This document shows, piece after piece, positions 57,577 through 64,000 of a DNA stretch of 64,000 nt. The notes under the pieces are model-generated. The model was not told the DNA's origin. It saw only the letters and a program-made list of their open reading frames with translations, and did not search any database. The DNA lies in the NCBI RefSeq assembly GCF_014218705.1, contig NZ_JABBJF010000022.1, positions 26,915-90,914 of the forward strand. Reading direction: 5' to 3'. Within the stretch, counting starts at the first letter, position 1; every line of letters starts with the position of its first letter. Position numbers and translations under genes: made by a program. This DNA is from Kluyvera sichuanensis. GTDB lineage: Bacteria; Pseudomonadota; Gammaproteobacteria; Enterobacterales; Enterobacteriaceae.

Positions 57577-57602
57577 CGTCTGTTTTTAATTTGGATAGTG
57601 GT

Positions 57603-58466
57603 ATGGGTAGAAAAAAACAATCAAACCGCAGTGTATCAGCGCCAGCTGTTGATGCTGAAAAAGAAATTATCGACCCGAGATGGAACATCTTTTTCTTTGC
57701 GGCAATTGACCGACCGTGGGTGCTTAACCCGCATCTTTTTTACGCTGAACAAGCGCAGGAACGTTTGCTGTCGCAGTTCAGTGATGTGGAGATCAGGAGT
57801 GAAGCGACAAAGAAAGGCGAGTCATTTATAGAGTCAGCTGGAGACTGGTTCAATCCTGATTACCACGACGAAAGTGACGTATACGAGAATATTGAACAGA
57901 TTGAAGCTTGCCACTGGGTTGCGTTGCGGGAAATGAAGGTCACGGTCACGCTTTCCCTGACCGCTGGGATGTACCACCAGTTTGACAAGGCATTACGAGA
58001 TCTGCTTATCCGGGAGGCCAGAAGCTGGCGGTGGCTCGACATGGTTGTGATATCAGATTTGATCTGGAACCTCAGTTTTCCGAGGCTTATGGATTTGATG
58101 GAATGGCTGGGTATTGAAGTACGAAACATGCCATGTTTCCCGTTAATCAGTGCATGTCATCAGGTTGTCAACGTTTATAAACATGGAGATGGTGATGCCC
58201 ACCAGAAACTGGTTAATGCTCACCCGGAGTACTACTCAGTATGGCAATGCGAAGGTTATCCGCAAGAGAGACCAGCTCGCCACGAAGAACTTGAAGTTTC
58301 CGAGGAACAGTTTAGAGAATTTGCCGAGGCGATAACGGTGTTCTGGAAGAGTCTGCCGGAAGGACTATCTTATTCGGGGATGGGAAAAGAGCCTAAGTGG
58401 TTTGGCAAGGCTTATGAAAAAGTGAAGTGCGACAAAGAAAAACGCGAGCGTAAAGCGGAAGAATAG
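57603..58466 (+). CDS. hypothetical protein, 287 aa
   Basis: ATG 57603 is chosen; the frame is open further upstream but there runs through the terminator. The N-terminus is basic (Gly-Arg-Lys-Lys-Gln-Ser-Asn-Arg), followed by an aromatic-rich, acidic body with many Trp and a Lys/Glu-rich C-terminus. It has a few cysteines but no paired motif. A phage- or plasmid-type accessory protein is likely; function unknown. Confidence 0.65.
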   Translation: MGRKKQSNRSVSAPAVDAEKEIIDPRWNIFFFAAIDRPWVLNPHLFYAEQAQERLLSQFSDVEIRSEATKKGESFIESAGDWFNPDYHDESDVYENIEQIEACHWVALREMKVTVTLSLTAGMYHQFDKALRDLLIREARSWRWLDMVVISDLIWNLSFPRLMDLMEWLGIEVRNMPCFPLISACHQVVNVYKHGDGDAHQKLVNAHPEYYSVWQCEGYPQERPARHEELEVSEEQFREFAEAITVFWKSLPEGLSYSGMGKEPKWFGKAYEKVKCDKEKRERKAEE

Positions 58467-58501
58467 TGGGGCACTCTAGCCCCACCGAAACAAAAGGAGA
58501 G

Positions 58502-58825
58502 TCAGACAGCCGGTGACGGTTGCCAGCCTGATTGAGTCTGGATCCATTTGCCTACGGAAATCATGTCGTAACCACCGTTCCCGTAGGACGACTTCACTTC
58601 TTCTATTTCGACTGGAACCGCCAGCTCGATGGGGCGGAACCAGCCATCATCACCGACTGTATACCGGCCTTCATGTTCCTTGCTCATTTCGCAGACCCGG
58701 CTGGGTGGAAGCCAGAAACCTTCATTTGCTCTTTCGGATGCGATACGAATAGCTTCATCCACGGAAGCGACTTCCCGGATGTGTTCGTTATGCGCGTTTG
58801 ACATTTTGATCAGAAATGACTTCAT
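58502..58825 (-). CDS. hypothetical protein, 107 aa
   Basis: Minus-strand gene with GAGGAAAATGG upstream of the start at 58825; Met at 58804 is an alternative. The centre has Ala-Ser-Val-Asp-Glu-Ala-Ile-Arg-Ile-Ala-Ser-Glu-Arg, and the end is rich in Gly, Trp and Tyr. No TM or metal motif. Unrecognised. Confidence 0.6.
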   Translation of the reverse strand: MKSFLIKMSNAHNEHIREVASVDEAIRIASERANEGFWLPPSRVCEMSKEHEGRYTVGDDGWFRPIELAVPVEIEEVKSSYGNGGYDMISVGKWIQTQSGWQPSPAV

Positions 58826-58984
58826 AGAACCATTTTCCTCAGCTTAGGCCGGTAACGTTAATCGTCGGGGCGGTCGGTAATATTCCGGCGATAGTGTCCT
58901 CATATTGTACTCTGGCATGATGCATAACAGAAATTTGAGAGCGCGGGATTGAGAGGCGAAGTAGTTTGATGATAATCGCTGCGG

Positions 58985-59098
58985 GTGTACTATCAGCCTG
59001 ATTCCTGGACTGAAGCCGAACGTCCAGCCGTGGTAAAACTGGTGAACGATGTTAACCTGGCATCGAGATATCGAGACCGTAACCATCTGACTGAATAA
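58985..59098 (+). pseudogene. possible short gene fragment, 37 codons
   Basis: A stop-free frame with protein-like composition (Trp-Thr-Glu-Ala-Glu-Arg-Pro-Ala-Val-Val) runs from a GTG to TAA just before the gene at 59108. It has no ribosome site and stops upstream, so it may be the tail of a lost gene. Confidence 0.25.
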
Positions 59099-59107
59099 GG
59101 AGCTTTT

Positions 59108-59326
59108 ATGCCGAATGGGAGAGTGATTTTTAACAAAAGAGGCCGATGGGACTGGCTTGATAGCGGTTGTGATATAGATGAGGATGAATTAAAGCAGGAA
59201 GAGTGGTTTGTTGGCGATATGTATTATCCGCCAGACTTTGAATACGATACGTCAATGCATGATCACCAGATTACAGAGTGGTTGTCTAAACCTGAAGAGC
59301 TGGTGCGGTATGAGCGAGGGCGTTAA
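59108..59326 (+). CDS. small hypothetical protein, 72 aa
   Basis: AAGGAG precedes the ATG at good distance. The protein is rich in Trp, Tyr, Asp and Glu, with a basic N-terminus. Function unknown. It is the last ordinary gene before the GC-rich repeat segment. Confidence 0.65.
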   Translation: MPNGRVIFNKRGRWDWLDSGCDIDEDELKQEEWFVGDMYYPPDFEYDTSMHDHQITEWLSKPEELVRYERGR

Positions 59327-59498
59327 CTCAATTTGCTTATCTGAACTGGCTACATGATCTTTCAGCGTGGCCATTTCGGTTCTTCACATTTCCCTGACTC
59401 CCTCCTGACAGAACCGACTATTTCATCCATGAACCGCAAGAGCGGTAACTAAATGCCATATCGTGTGGCAGAGTGGTTTGCTCCAGTACCCGTCAAAA

Positions 59499-59514
59499 TA
59501 GTCCAACATACAAA
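59499..59514 (+). repeat. single extra copy of the 19-bp terminal repeat core
   Basis: TAGTCCAACATACAAA, a 16-bp match to the ends of the element at 59819-60232, in the orientation of its left end, 320 bp further left. Confidence 0.7.
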
Positions 59515-59518
59515 AACA

Positions 59519-59557
59519 GGGTAGCCTGCCCCGGGCTTCACCCGGGCCAGGCTACCC
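59519..59557. repeat. large hairpin-forming palindrome
   Basis: GGGTAGCCTG (59519-59528) and CAGGCTACCC (59548-59557) form a 10-bp outer stem, with CCCGGG words inside. It is highly GC-rich. Confidence 0.65.
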
Positions 59558-59818
59558 GGAGTCGAACCGTTAACCCGGAGTCGTGGGTGAGTAACGTCGA
59601 GTGCCCGCCTGAATTCCGTGCGGCCACCAGCATTGGCTTCACCTTTTTCCGACCGACACTTTCGTGCTGGTTTGCGGCCGCATCTTCGCCGGGCCGGAAC
59701 ACCCTGCATTTTGTGCCGGTGGCCATCACCGGTATTAGGATAAAGGGAAGAATATCGGTGATGGATTCCGGGATAATCGCCGGGAAAACCCGGGCAGAAT
59801 TCACGTACATCACCCTCT

Positions 59819-60232
59819 ATTAGTCCAACATACAAATAAACTTCCCCTTTCTGCCCCTGCGCTTCGCTTGGGGCAGAAAGGGGAGCCGTACCTGAAACCT
59901 CCGTGTCGTTTTCAGGATCGGGCCCGTGCCCGGGGTAACCATTCTGCCCGGGCCCACCATTTTAAAAAGAAACCGCCGTGCCCGGTCTGGCCATTTCCCC
60001 CGCCTGCGGCAACCGGGCCGTGCCGGTCTTTCCGTCCGGTTCCTGCAAACCCCACATAGGGACTCCGGTCGCTGGATGAGCCATGCGAGAAAATATGAGA
60101 AAAAAAGAGAAAAAAAGAGAAAAAAAAGAGGGGCCGGGGGCGCGAGGGTTTCAGTGGGTATAAAGGTCAAGGGCGCTTTGCAGGGTGGACGCGGGGGTGT
60201 TGACCCTGATCGCATTTGTATGTTGGACTAAT
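59819..60232. mobile_element. 414-bp GC-rich element with 19-bp perfect terminal inverted repeats
   Basis: ATTAGTCCAACATACAAAT (59819-59837) and its exact reverse complement (60214-60232) bound the segment. Inside are a 15-bp perfect stem (59843-59884), other palindromes and a purine-rich GAGAAAAAAAG tract near 60095-60130. Overlapping frames on both strands look like composition artefacts. The structure resembles a MITE or passenger cassette, but no known family was recognised and no target duplication can be judged. Confidence 0.5.
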
Positions 60233-60383
60233 TTTGCATATATGAAGACAAGAAAAGACGCGCTGCCGACAGAGCAGGTATACTCTCGCCATCAAATGTG
60301 CGGCCAGCGGCGGGGGATAGGTAACGACCGCAGGCCTCCGCGACCGGTATCAATGATGATGATGCCCTGCCAGGTAAAGAGTA

Positions 60384-61256
60384 GTGACGACGAAAGTGAA
60401 GGTGAAGAAAACCCGGGCCGAACGTAAGCAGCATAGCCGGGACATGCAGGCCAAACATGAAGCGGAAAAAAAGGCCGCTAACCTGCGTAATATTCTAAAG
60501 AGAGACATTCTGGCCACGCTGGGTATCCCTAAAAATCACGGTGGGCGGGCAGCTCTTTCTACATTCATCACCGAGCACTTACTGAAGGGTGAGAGTCAGG
60601 TTCAGATTGTTGCCATGCTAACCGGCAGCGAATTGATGAAGCGGGCACAGCTTGCCGAAATCGAGCGCCTGAAGAAGATCACGGAACTGGCCAATCAAAC
60701 CCGCAGAAACGAGATCACCAACCGGGCGTTTGAGCGCCTGGGTATCACAACCCGGCATCCAATGGGCGATTTAGTGCTGAGCATGGTGCGCGAACTGGCA
60801 AACCAGAATTTAAATACCGGTGAGATAGTAGAACGCCTGAATGATAACGAAACCGTACTGGAATCGCGCCGCCTGCACAAAGAGAAGCGAGCGGATCTTG
60901 AACGTCAGATTGATGAAGGTATTGCCGAGCGCAAAAAGACCCGTGTTGATATGCGGGAAGTGCTCGCCTACATGGCCCAGAAGAACGGTACAACGTATAC
61001 GCCTCCCGCAGACACCTGGCGATCTCCTGAACATCCGAATGGCGATTCACCGACCCGGCATAATGGAAAAATCAGAGAGAGCCGTCTGACCGGCGCTGAA
61101 AGCACCCAGAAAGAAAACCCACGTCAGTACGGTTTGCCCAACCTGAAAACCAGTAGCGCTTCCATCAACAAGGCCGGAATGAGTGAGGCCATTAAGCTGG
61201 TGGGCGGACGTGTGACGGAATTTCGCACCTATCTTTATGGGGTCGGTTCCGGCTGA
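60384..61256 (+). pseudogene. gene truncated by Tn3-family insertion, 290 codons left
   Basis: Starts at a GTG with AGGTAAAGA upstream. The first 60 residues are Lys/Arg-rich and probably coiled or disordered. Helical repeats follow around Ala-Gln-Leu-Ala-Glu-Ile-Glu-Arg-Leu-Lys-Lys. The last five codons and the stop lie inside the 38-bp transposon end (61239-61276), so the original C-terminus is lost. It is basic and could bind DNA, but the family is not recognised. An ATG frame at 60242-60427 overlaps its start and could be a small leader. Confidence 0.65.
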
Positions 61257-61276
61257 GGGCGAAATGACACCCTAAG
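61239..61276 (+). repeat. 38-bp terminal inverted repeat of a Tn3-family transposon
   Basis: It starts GGGGTCGGTT and ends CCCTAAG, is exactly 38 bp and lies at the tnpR end. GGGG...CTAAG is the Tn3-family pattern. The partner end is not in the window. Confidence 0.75.
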
Positions 61277-61877
61277 CGTTAGCTCTGTGTCGTTGCACGA
61301 TGTCAGCGACGGTATTCTTGCTGATACCGAGCTCGCGTGCGATCCAGCGATAGCTGCGTCCCTCGGCCCTCATCGCAACCACCTTAGGCAAAAGTCGGTC
61401 TGATTTTGGTCGCACTCCGGCCTGACGACCAAGCCTCTTACCACGTGCCTTCGCAACAGCAAGGCCTGACTTGACCCGCTCGCTGATGAGATCCCGCTCA
61501 AACTCCGCAATGCCGGAAAGAAACGTCGCCAGCATTCGTCCATACGGCGACGAAAGATCGAACGCCATTCCATTCATGGCTATCACGGAAACCTTCCAGT
61601 TCTCCAGTTCACGTAGCGTATTGAGCAGATCGAGCGTCGAGCGCCCCCACCGGGAAAGCTCAGTGACCAGGATTGCATCAATTTGTCTGGACTGGGCAAG
61701 CGCCAGGACTTTCTTTCGCTCGGCCCGGTCGAGTTTAGTTCCTGAACCTGTTTCCTTAAATATTCCCACCACGTCGTAGCCGGCACGGCCGGCGAAGGCT
61801 CGCAGATCAAATTCCTGGCGTTCACAAGACTGATCCGCTGTTGAAACCCGGCAGTAAATGGCGGCACGATGTCCCAA
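61272..61877 (-). CDS. tnpR: serine resolvase TnpR
   Basis: A 201-aa serine recombinase. Tyr-Cys-Arg-Val-Ser-Thr near residues 8-13 contains the catalytic Ser. Glu-Leu-Ser-Arg-Trp-Gly-Arg-Ser and Ile-Ala-Glu-Phe-Glu-Arg-Asp-Leu-Ile-Ser-Glu-Arg carry the conserved arginines and long helix. The end is a HTH (Ser-Tyr-Arg-Trp-Ile-Ala-Arg-Glu-Leu-Gly-Ile-Ser). It resolves transposition cointegrates at res. The start codon is TTG. Length is normal for the family. Confidence 0.92.
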   Translation of the reverse strand: MGHRAAIYCRVSTADQSCERQEFDLRAFAGRAGYDVVGIFKETGSGTKLDRAERKKVLALAQSRQIDAILVTELSRWGRSTLDLLNTLRELENWKVSVIAMNGMAFDLSSPYGRMLATFLSGIAEFERDLISERVKSGLAVAKARGKRLGRQAGVRPKSDRLLPKVVAMRAEGRSYRWIARELGISKNTVADIVQRHRANA

Positions 61878-61971
61878 TTGAACCCTCCTGGATTTTTGTA
61901 TCGGAACGCCCTGATTTATATGGGCTGGCTGTTGTCCAAAACAGACTATACTTCAAAAGGGACGAATTTGT
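61878..61971. promoter_or_regulatory. res: res/promoter region between tnpR and tnpA
   Basis: A 94-bp divergent gap where the resolution site and both promoters are expected. AAAACAGACTATACTTCAAAAGG near the tnpA side looks promoter-like. Subsites were not resolved. Confidence 0.55.
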
Positions 61972-63688
61972 ATGTCACGACGCCATATTTTCACCGAACG
62001 GCAGCGAGCAGCGCTGTTCGATCTGCCCACGGACGAACTGTCGCTACTGAAGTTCTACACGCTGGGCGATGATGACCTGGAAAACATTAGGCAGCGCCGC
62101 AGACCGGAAAACAGGATTGGCTTTGCCCTGCAACTTTGTGCCTTACGATATCCGGGCCGTGCACTGGCTCCTGGTGAGATGATCCCGCGTGAAGTCCTTT
62201 CCTTCGTCGGTGCTCAGCTTGGAGTTCCGGCTGATGCGCTTCTCACTTATGCCACACGGCGCCAAACCCGTCAGCAGCACATGGACACGCTGCGCGAAAT
62301 TTACGGCTACAAGACCTTCACGGGCCGTGGTGCCCGTGATCTGCGGGAGTGGACTTTCGGCCAGGCCGAAGATGCCAGATCAAACGAGGATCTTGCTCAT
62401 CGTTTTATTGTGCGGTGTCGGGAAACTTCCACCATTCTGCCCGCAGTATCGACAATCGAGCGCTTGTGCGCGGATGCTCTGGTCGCCGCTGAGCGGCGGA
62501 TTGAAACGCGGATTGCGGAAAATTTAACAGCGGATGTTCGCGATCACCTGGACAAACTTCTGAGTGAAATGCTCGCCGGCAATATCAGTCGTTTCATCTG
62601 GCTTCGCAACTTCGAGGTTGGTAACAACTCGGCTGCTGCTAACCGTTTGCTCGACAGGCTCGAATTTCTGCGTACCCTGAATATCAATCATAGTGCTTTG
62701 GCCAGCATACCTGCCCATCGCATTGCCCGGCTGCGTCGGCAGGGTGAACGCTACTTCACCGACGGTTTGCGTGACATCACTTCGGACCGCCGCTGGGCGA
62801 TCCTTGCCGTCTGTGTTGTGGAGTGGGAAGCGGCGATTGCTGATGCCATAGTCGAAACCCATGACAGGATCGTAGGAAAAACCTGGCGGGAAGCGAAGCG
62901 CCAGCATGACGAAACAATTTCCGGCTCTAAAGCCACACTCACGGATACGATCCGTACCTTCACCGCGCTGGGAGCTTCGTTGCTTGAGGCCCGCAGTGAC
63001 GGAACCCCGCTGGAGATGGCTGTCGCCAGTTCGGTTGCATGGGACCGGCTCGCTCAACTGGTAGCGACAGGGACTCAACTCAGCAACACGCTAGCCGATG
63101 AGCCTCTTGCATATGTCGGGCAGGGATACCATCGCTTTCGTCGTTATGCGCCCCGCATGTTGCGCTGTCTGAAGCTCGAAGCCGCGCCGGTCGCCGGACC
63201 ATTGGTAGCAGCAGCTTTGTCGATCGGAGAGATGAAAGGTGTTGCATCGCCAGAAAGGCGTTTCCTGCGGCCCAGCTCCAAATGGAACCGTCATTTACGA
63301 GCTCAGGAAAAAGGAGATACCCGTCTTTGGGAAGTGGCGGTACTCTTTCACCTCCGGGATGCTTTTCGTTCCGGAGATGTCTGGCTCGCTCATTCGCGCC
63401 GCTATGGTGACCTCAAGCAGGTACTGGTGCCGATGATCGCGGCGCAGGAAAATGCAAAACTGGCCGTGCCTTCCAACCCACAGGATTGGCTGGCAGACAG
63501 AAAGGCGCGACTCACGATCGCTCTTAAGCGGCTGGCCCGGGCTGCCCGTAACGGCACTATTCCGCACGGTAGCATAGAAGATGGAACGTTGCGGATCGAC
63601 AGGTTGACAGCAGACGTGCCGGATGGTGCCGAGGCACTCATACTGGATCTGTATCGCCGAATGCCGTCCGTTCGGATTACCGACATGC
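61972..63688 (+). pseudogene. tnpA: Tn3-family transposase, truncated by IS26
   Basis: The first 572 codons of a transposase that is normally about 950-1000 aa. It opens Met-Ser-Arg-Arg-His-Ile-Phe-Thr-Glu-Arg and has Arg-Gln-Arg-Arg-Arg-Pro-Glu-Asn-Arg-Ile-Gly-Phe-Ala-Leu-Gln-Leu-Cys, the usual Tn3 N-terminal block. The DDE catalytic part lies beyond the break and is missing here. The frame continues by chance for 35 codons into IS26. It cannot be active unless the rest lies elsewhere. Confidence 0.88.
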
Positions 63689-64000
63689 GGCACTGTTGCA
63701 AAGTTAGCGATGAGGCAGCCTTTTGTCTTATTCAAAGGCCTTACATTTCAAAAACTCTGCTTACCAGGCGCATTTCGCCCAGGGGATCACCATAATAAAA
63801 TGCTGAGGCCTGGCCTTTGCGTAGTGCACGCATCACCTCAATACCTTTGATGGTGGCGTAAGCCGTCTTCATGGATTTAAATCCCAGCGTGGCGCCGATT
63901 ATCCGTTTCAGTTTGCCATGATCGCATTCAATCACGTTGTTCCGGTACTTAATCTGTCGGTGTTCAACGTCAGACGGGCACCGGCCTTCGCGTTTGAGCA
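63689..64000 (-). mobile_element. IS26 (partial, transposase end)
   Basis: GGCACTGTTGCAAA (63689-63702) is the 14-bp IS26 inverted repeat. The following DNA and the transposase C-terminus match IS26 as I remember it. The other end lies outside the window. Confidence 0.93.
63741..64000 (-). CDS. tnpA: IS26 transposase, C-terminal part
   Basis: The visible part ends Gly-Glu-Met-Arg-Leu-Val-Ser-Arg-Val-Phe-Glu-Met. It contains Val-Ile-Glu-Cys-Asp-His-Gly-Lys-Leu-Lys-Arg, which holds the final Glu of the DDE triad of the IS6 family. The gene continues past the right edge. IS26 moves by replicative or conservative routes and often joins resistance segments, so resistance genes may lie beyond the window. 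Confidence 0.92.
   Translation of the reverse strand, partial: LKREGRCPSDVEHRQIKYRNNVIECDHGKLKRIIGATLGFKSMKTAYATIKGIEVMRALRKGQASAFYYGDPLGEMRLVSRVFEM

Larger units (their letters stand above)
61239..63688 (+). mobile_element. Tn3-family transposon fragment (IR, tnpR, tnpA 5' part)
   Basis: Order is left IR, resolvase on the minus strand, a 94-bp divergent gap that should hold res, then transposase on the plus strand up to the IS26 junction. No passenger gene lies between IR and tnpR. From memory the proteins look closest to the Tn5393/Tn163-type branch, unverified. Confidence 0.8.

Noticed and set aside
57543..57602. Upstream extension of the 57603 gene
   Set aside because: It would start at a TTG before the terminator stem at 57551-57576, and the encoded residues come from the hairpin and T-run.
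59449..60231. Several overlapping frames of 91-131 codons on both strands in the GC-rich segment
   Set aside because: They cover palindromes and simple-sequence tracts, overlap each other on both strands and lack ribosome sites. They look like effects of high GC content.
59819..60232. Integron attC-like ends (GTCCAAC and GTTGGAC fit the core-site consensus)
   Set aside because: The two cores are 400 bp apart, far more than an attC, the inner L boxes are missing and no integrase is nearby.
1..64000. tRNA, rRNA, riboswitch or conjugation (tra, relaxase) genes
   Set aside because: No sequence with the expected folds or motifs was recognised. The absence of tra genes applies only to this window.

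Overview
This window reads as the backbone of a large, low-copy, multireplicon plasmid of an enterobacterium, probably Klebsiella or a close relative. The evidence is two Rep proteins of the RepFIB/Rep_3 family with iteron fields, a type Ia parA-parB system with a 56-bp centromere array, a plasmid-borne DnaB almost identical in sequence to the enterobacterial chromosomal helicase, CcdA/CcdB and RES-Xre toxin-antitoxin pairs, and a Tn3-family transposon interrupted by IS26 at the right edge. The Rep pair and general layout recall the IncHI1B/IncFIB(pNDM-Mar) and IncHI5 plasmid groups. That placement comes from memory of the families and was not searched.

Layout. Positions 1-24100 hold about 45 small, mostly unrecognised genes, almost all on the plus strand: zinc-ribbon proteins, small membrane proteins, a DinG-type Fe-S helicase, a glutaredoxin-like and a HAD-like protein, CcdA/CcdB, a leucine-rich-repeat protein, a minus-strand RES-Xre pair and an HNH endonuclease. 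Positions 24185-26989 are the partition locus: seven perfect-period 56-bp repeats, then parA and parB. Positions 27000-46000 carry an AAA+ ATPase, a SprT-like metallopeptidase, a second ParB-domain protein, DnaB, an 811-residue DndC/PAPS-reductase-like PP-loop protein and a 1125-residue protein of unknown function. Positions 46000-49900 hold a small HTH regulator between three copies of its likely operator, a very acidic 100-residue protein and a second HNH protein. Positions 49006-55432 are the replication region: about 30-35 inverted iterons, rep1 on the minus strand, a duplicated five-iteron origin module, then rep2 with its own iterons on both sides. Positions 55500-59330 hold more small genes. 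Positions 59499-60232 are a GC-rich, palindrome-filled segment with perfect 19-bp terminal inverted repeats. From 61239 to the end there is a Tn3-family transposon (38-bp IR, tnpR, truncated tnpA) cut by IS26.

The most striking signal is not a gene. At least 20 plus-strand promoters share a non-canonical -35 block, TTCGTC, that extends into the spacer as A(C/G)CTG. Each is followed at 16-17 bp by a -10 such as GATAAT or TTAACT, and by a start codon 30-110 bp further on. Several share an ACAAAACGA stretch at the expected transcription start. One promoter type therefore seems to drive most of the small-gene operons, which suggests a plasmid-wide regulon.

The replication, partition and addiction genes work together in maintenance. 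The many small genes under the shared promoter look like an early or accessory programme (DNA-mimic-like, antirestriction-like and zinc-ribbon proteins), but this role is inferred. No antibiotic-resistance gene, conjugation gene, rRNA, tRNA or CRISPR array was seen.
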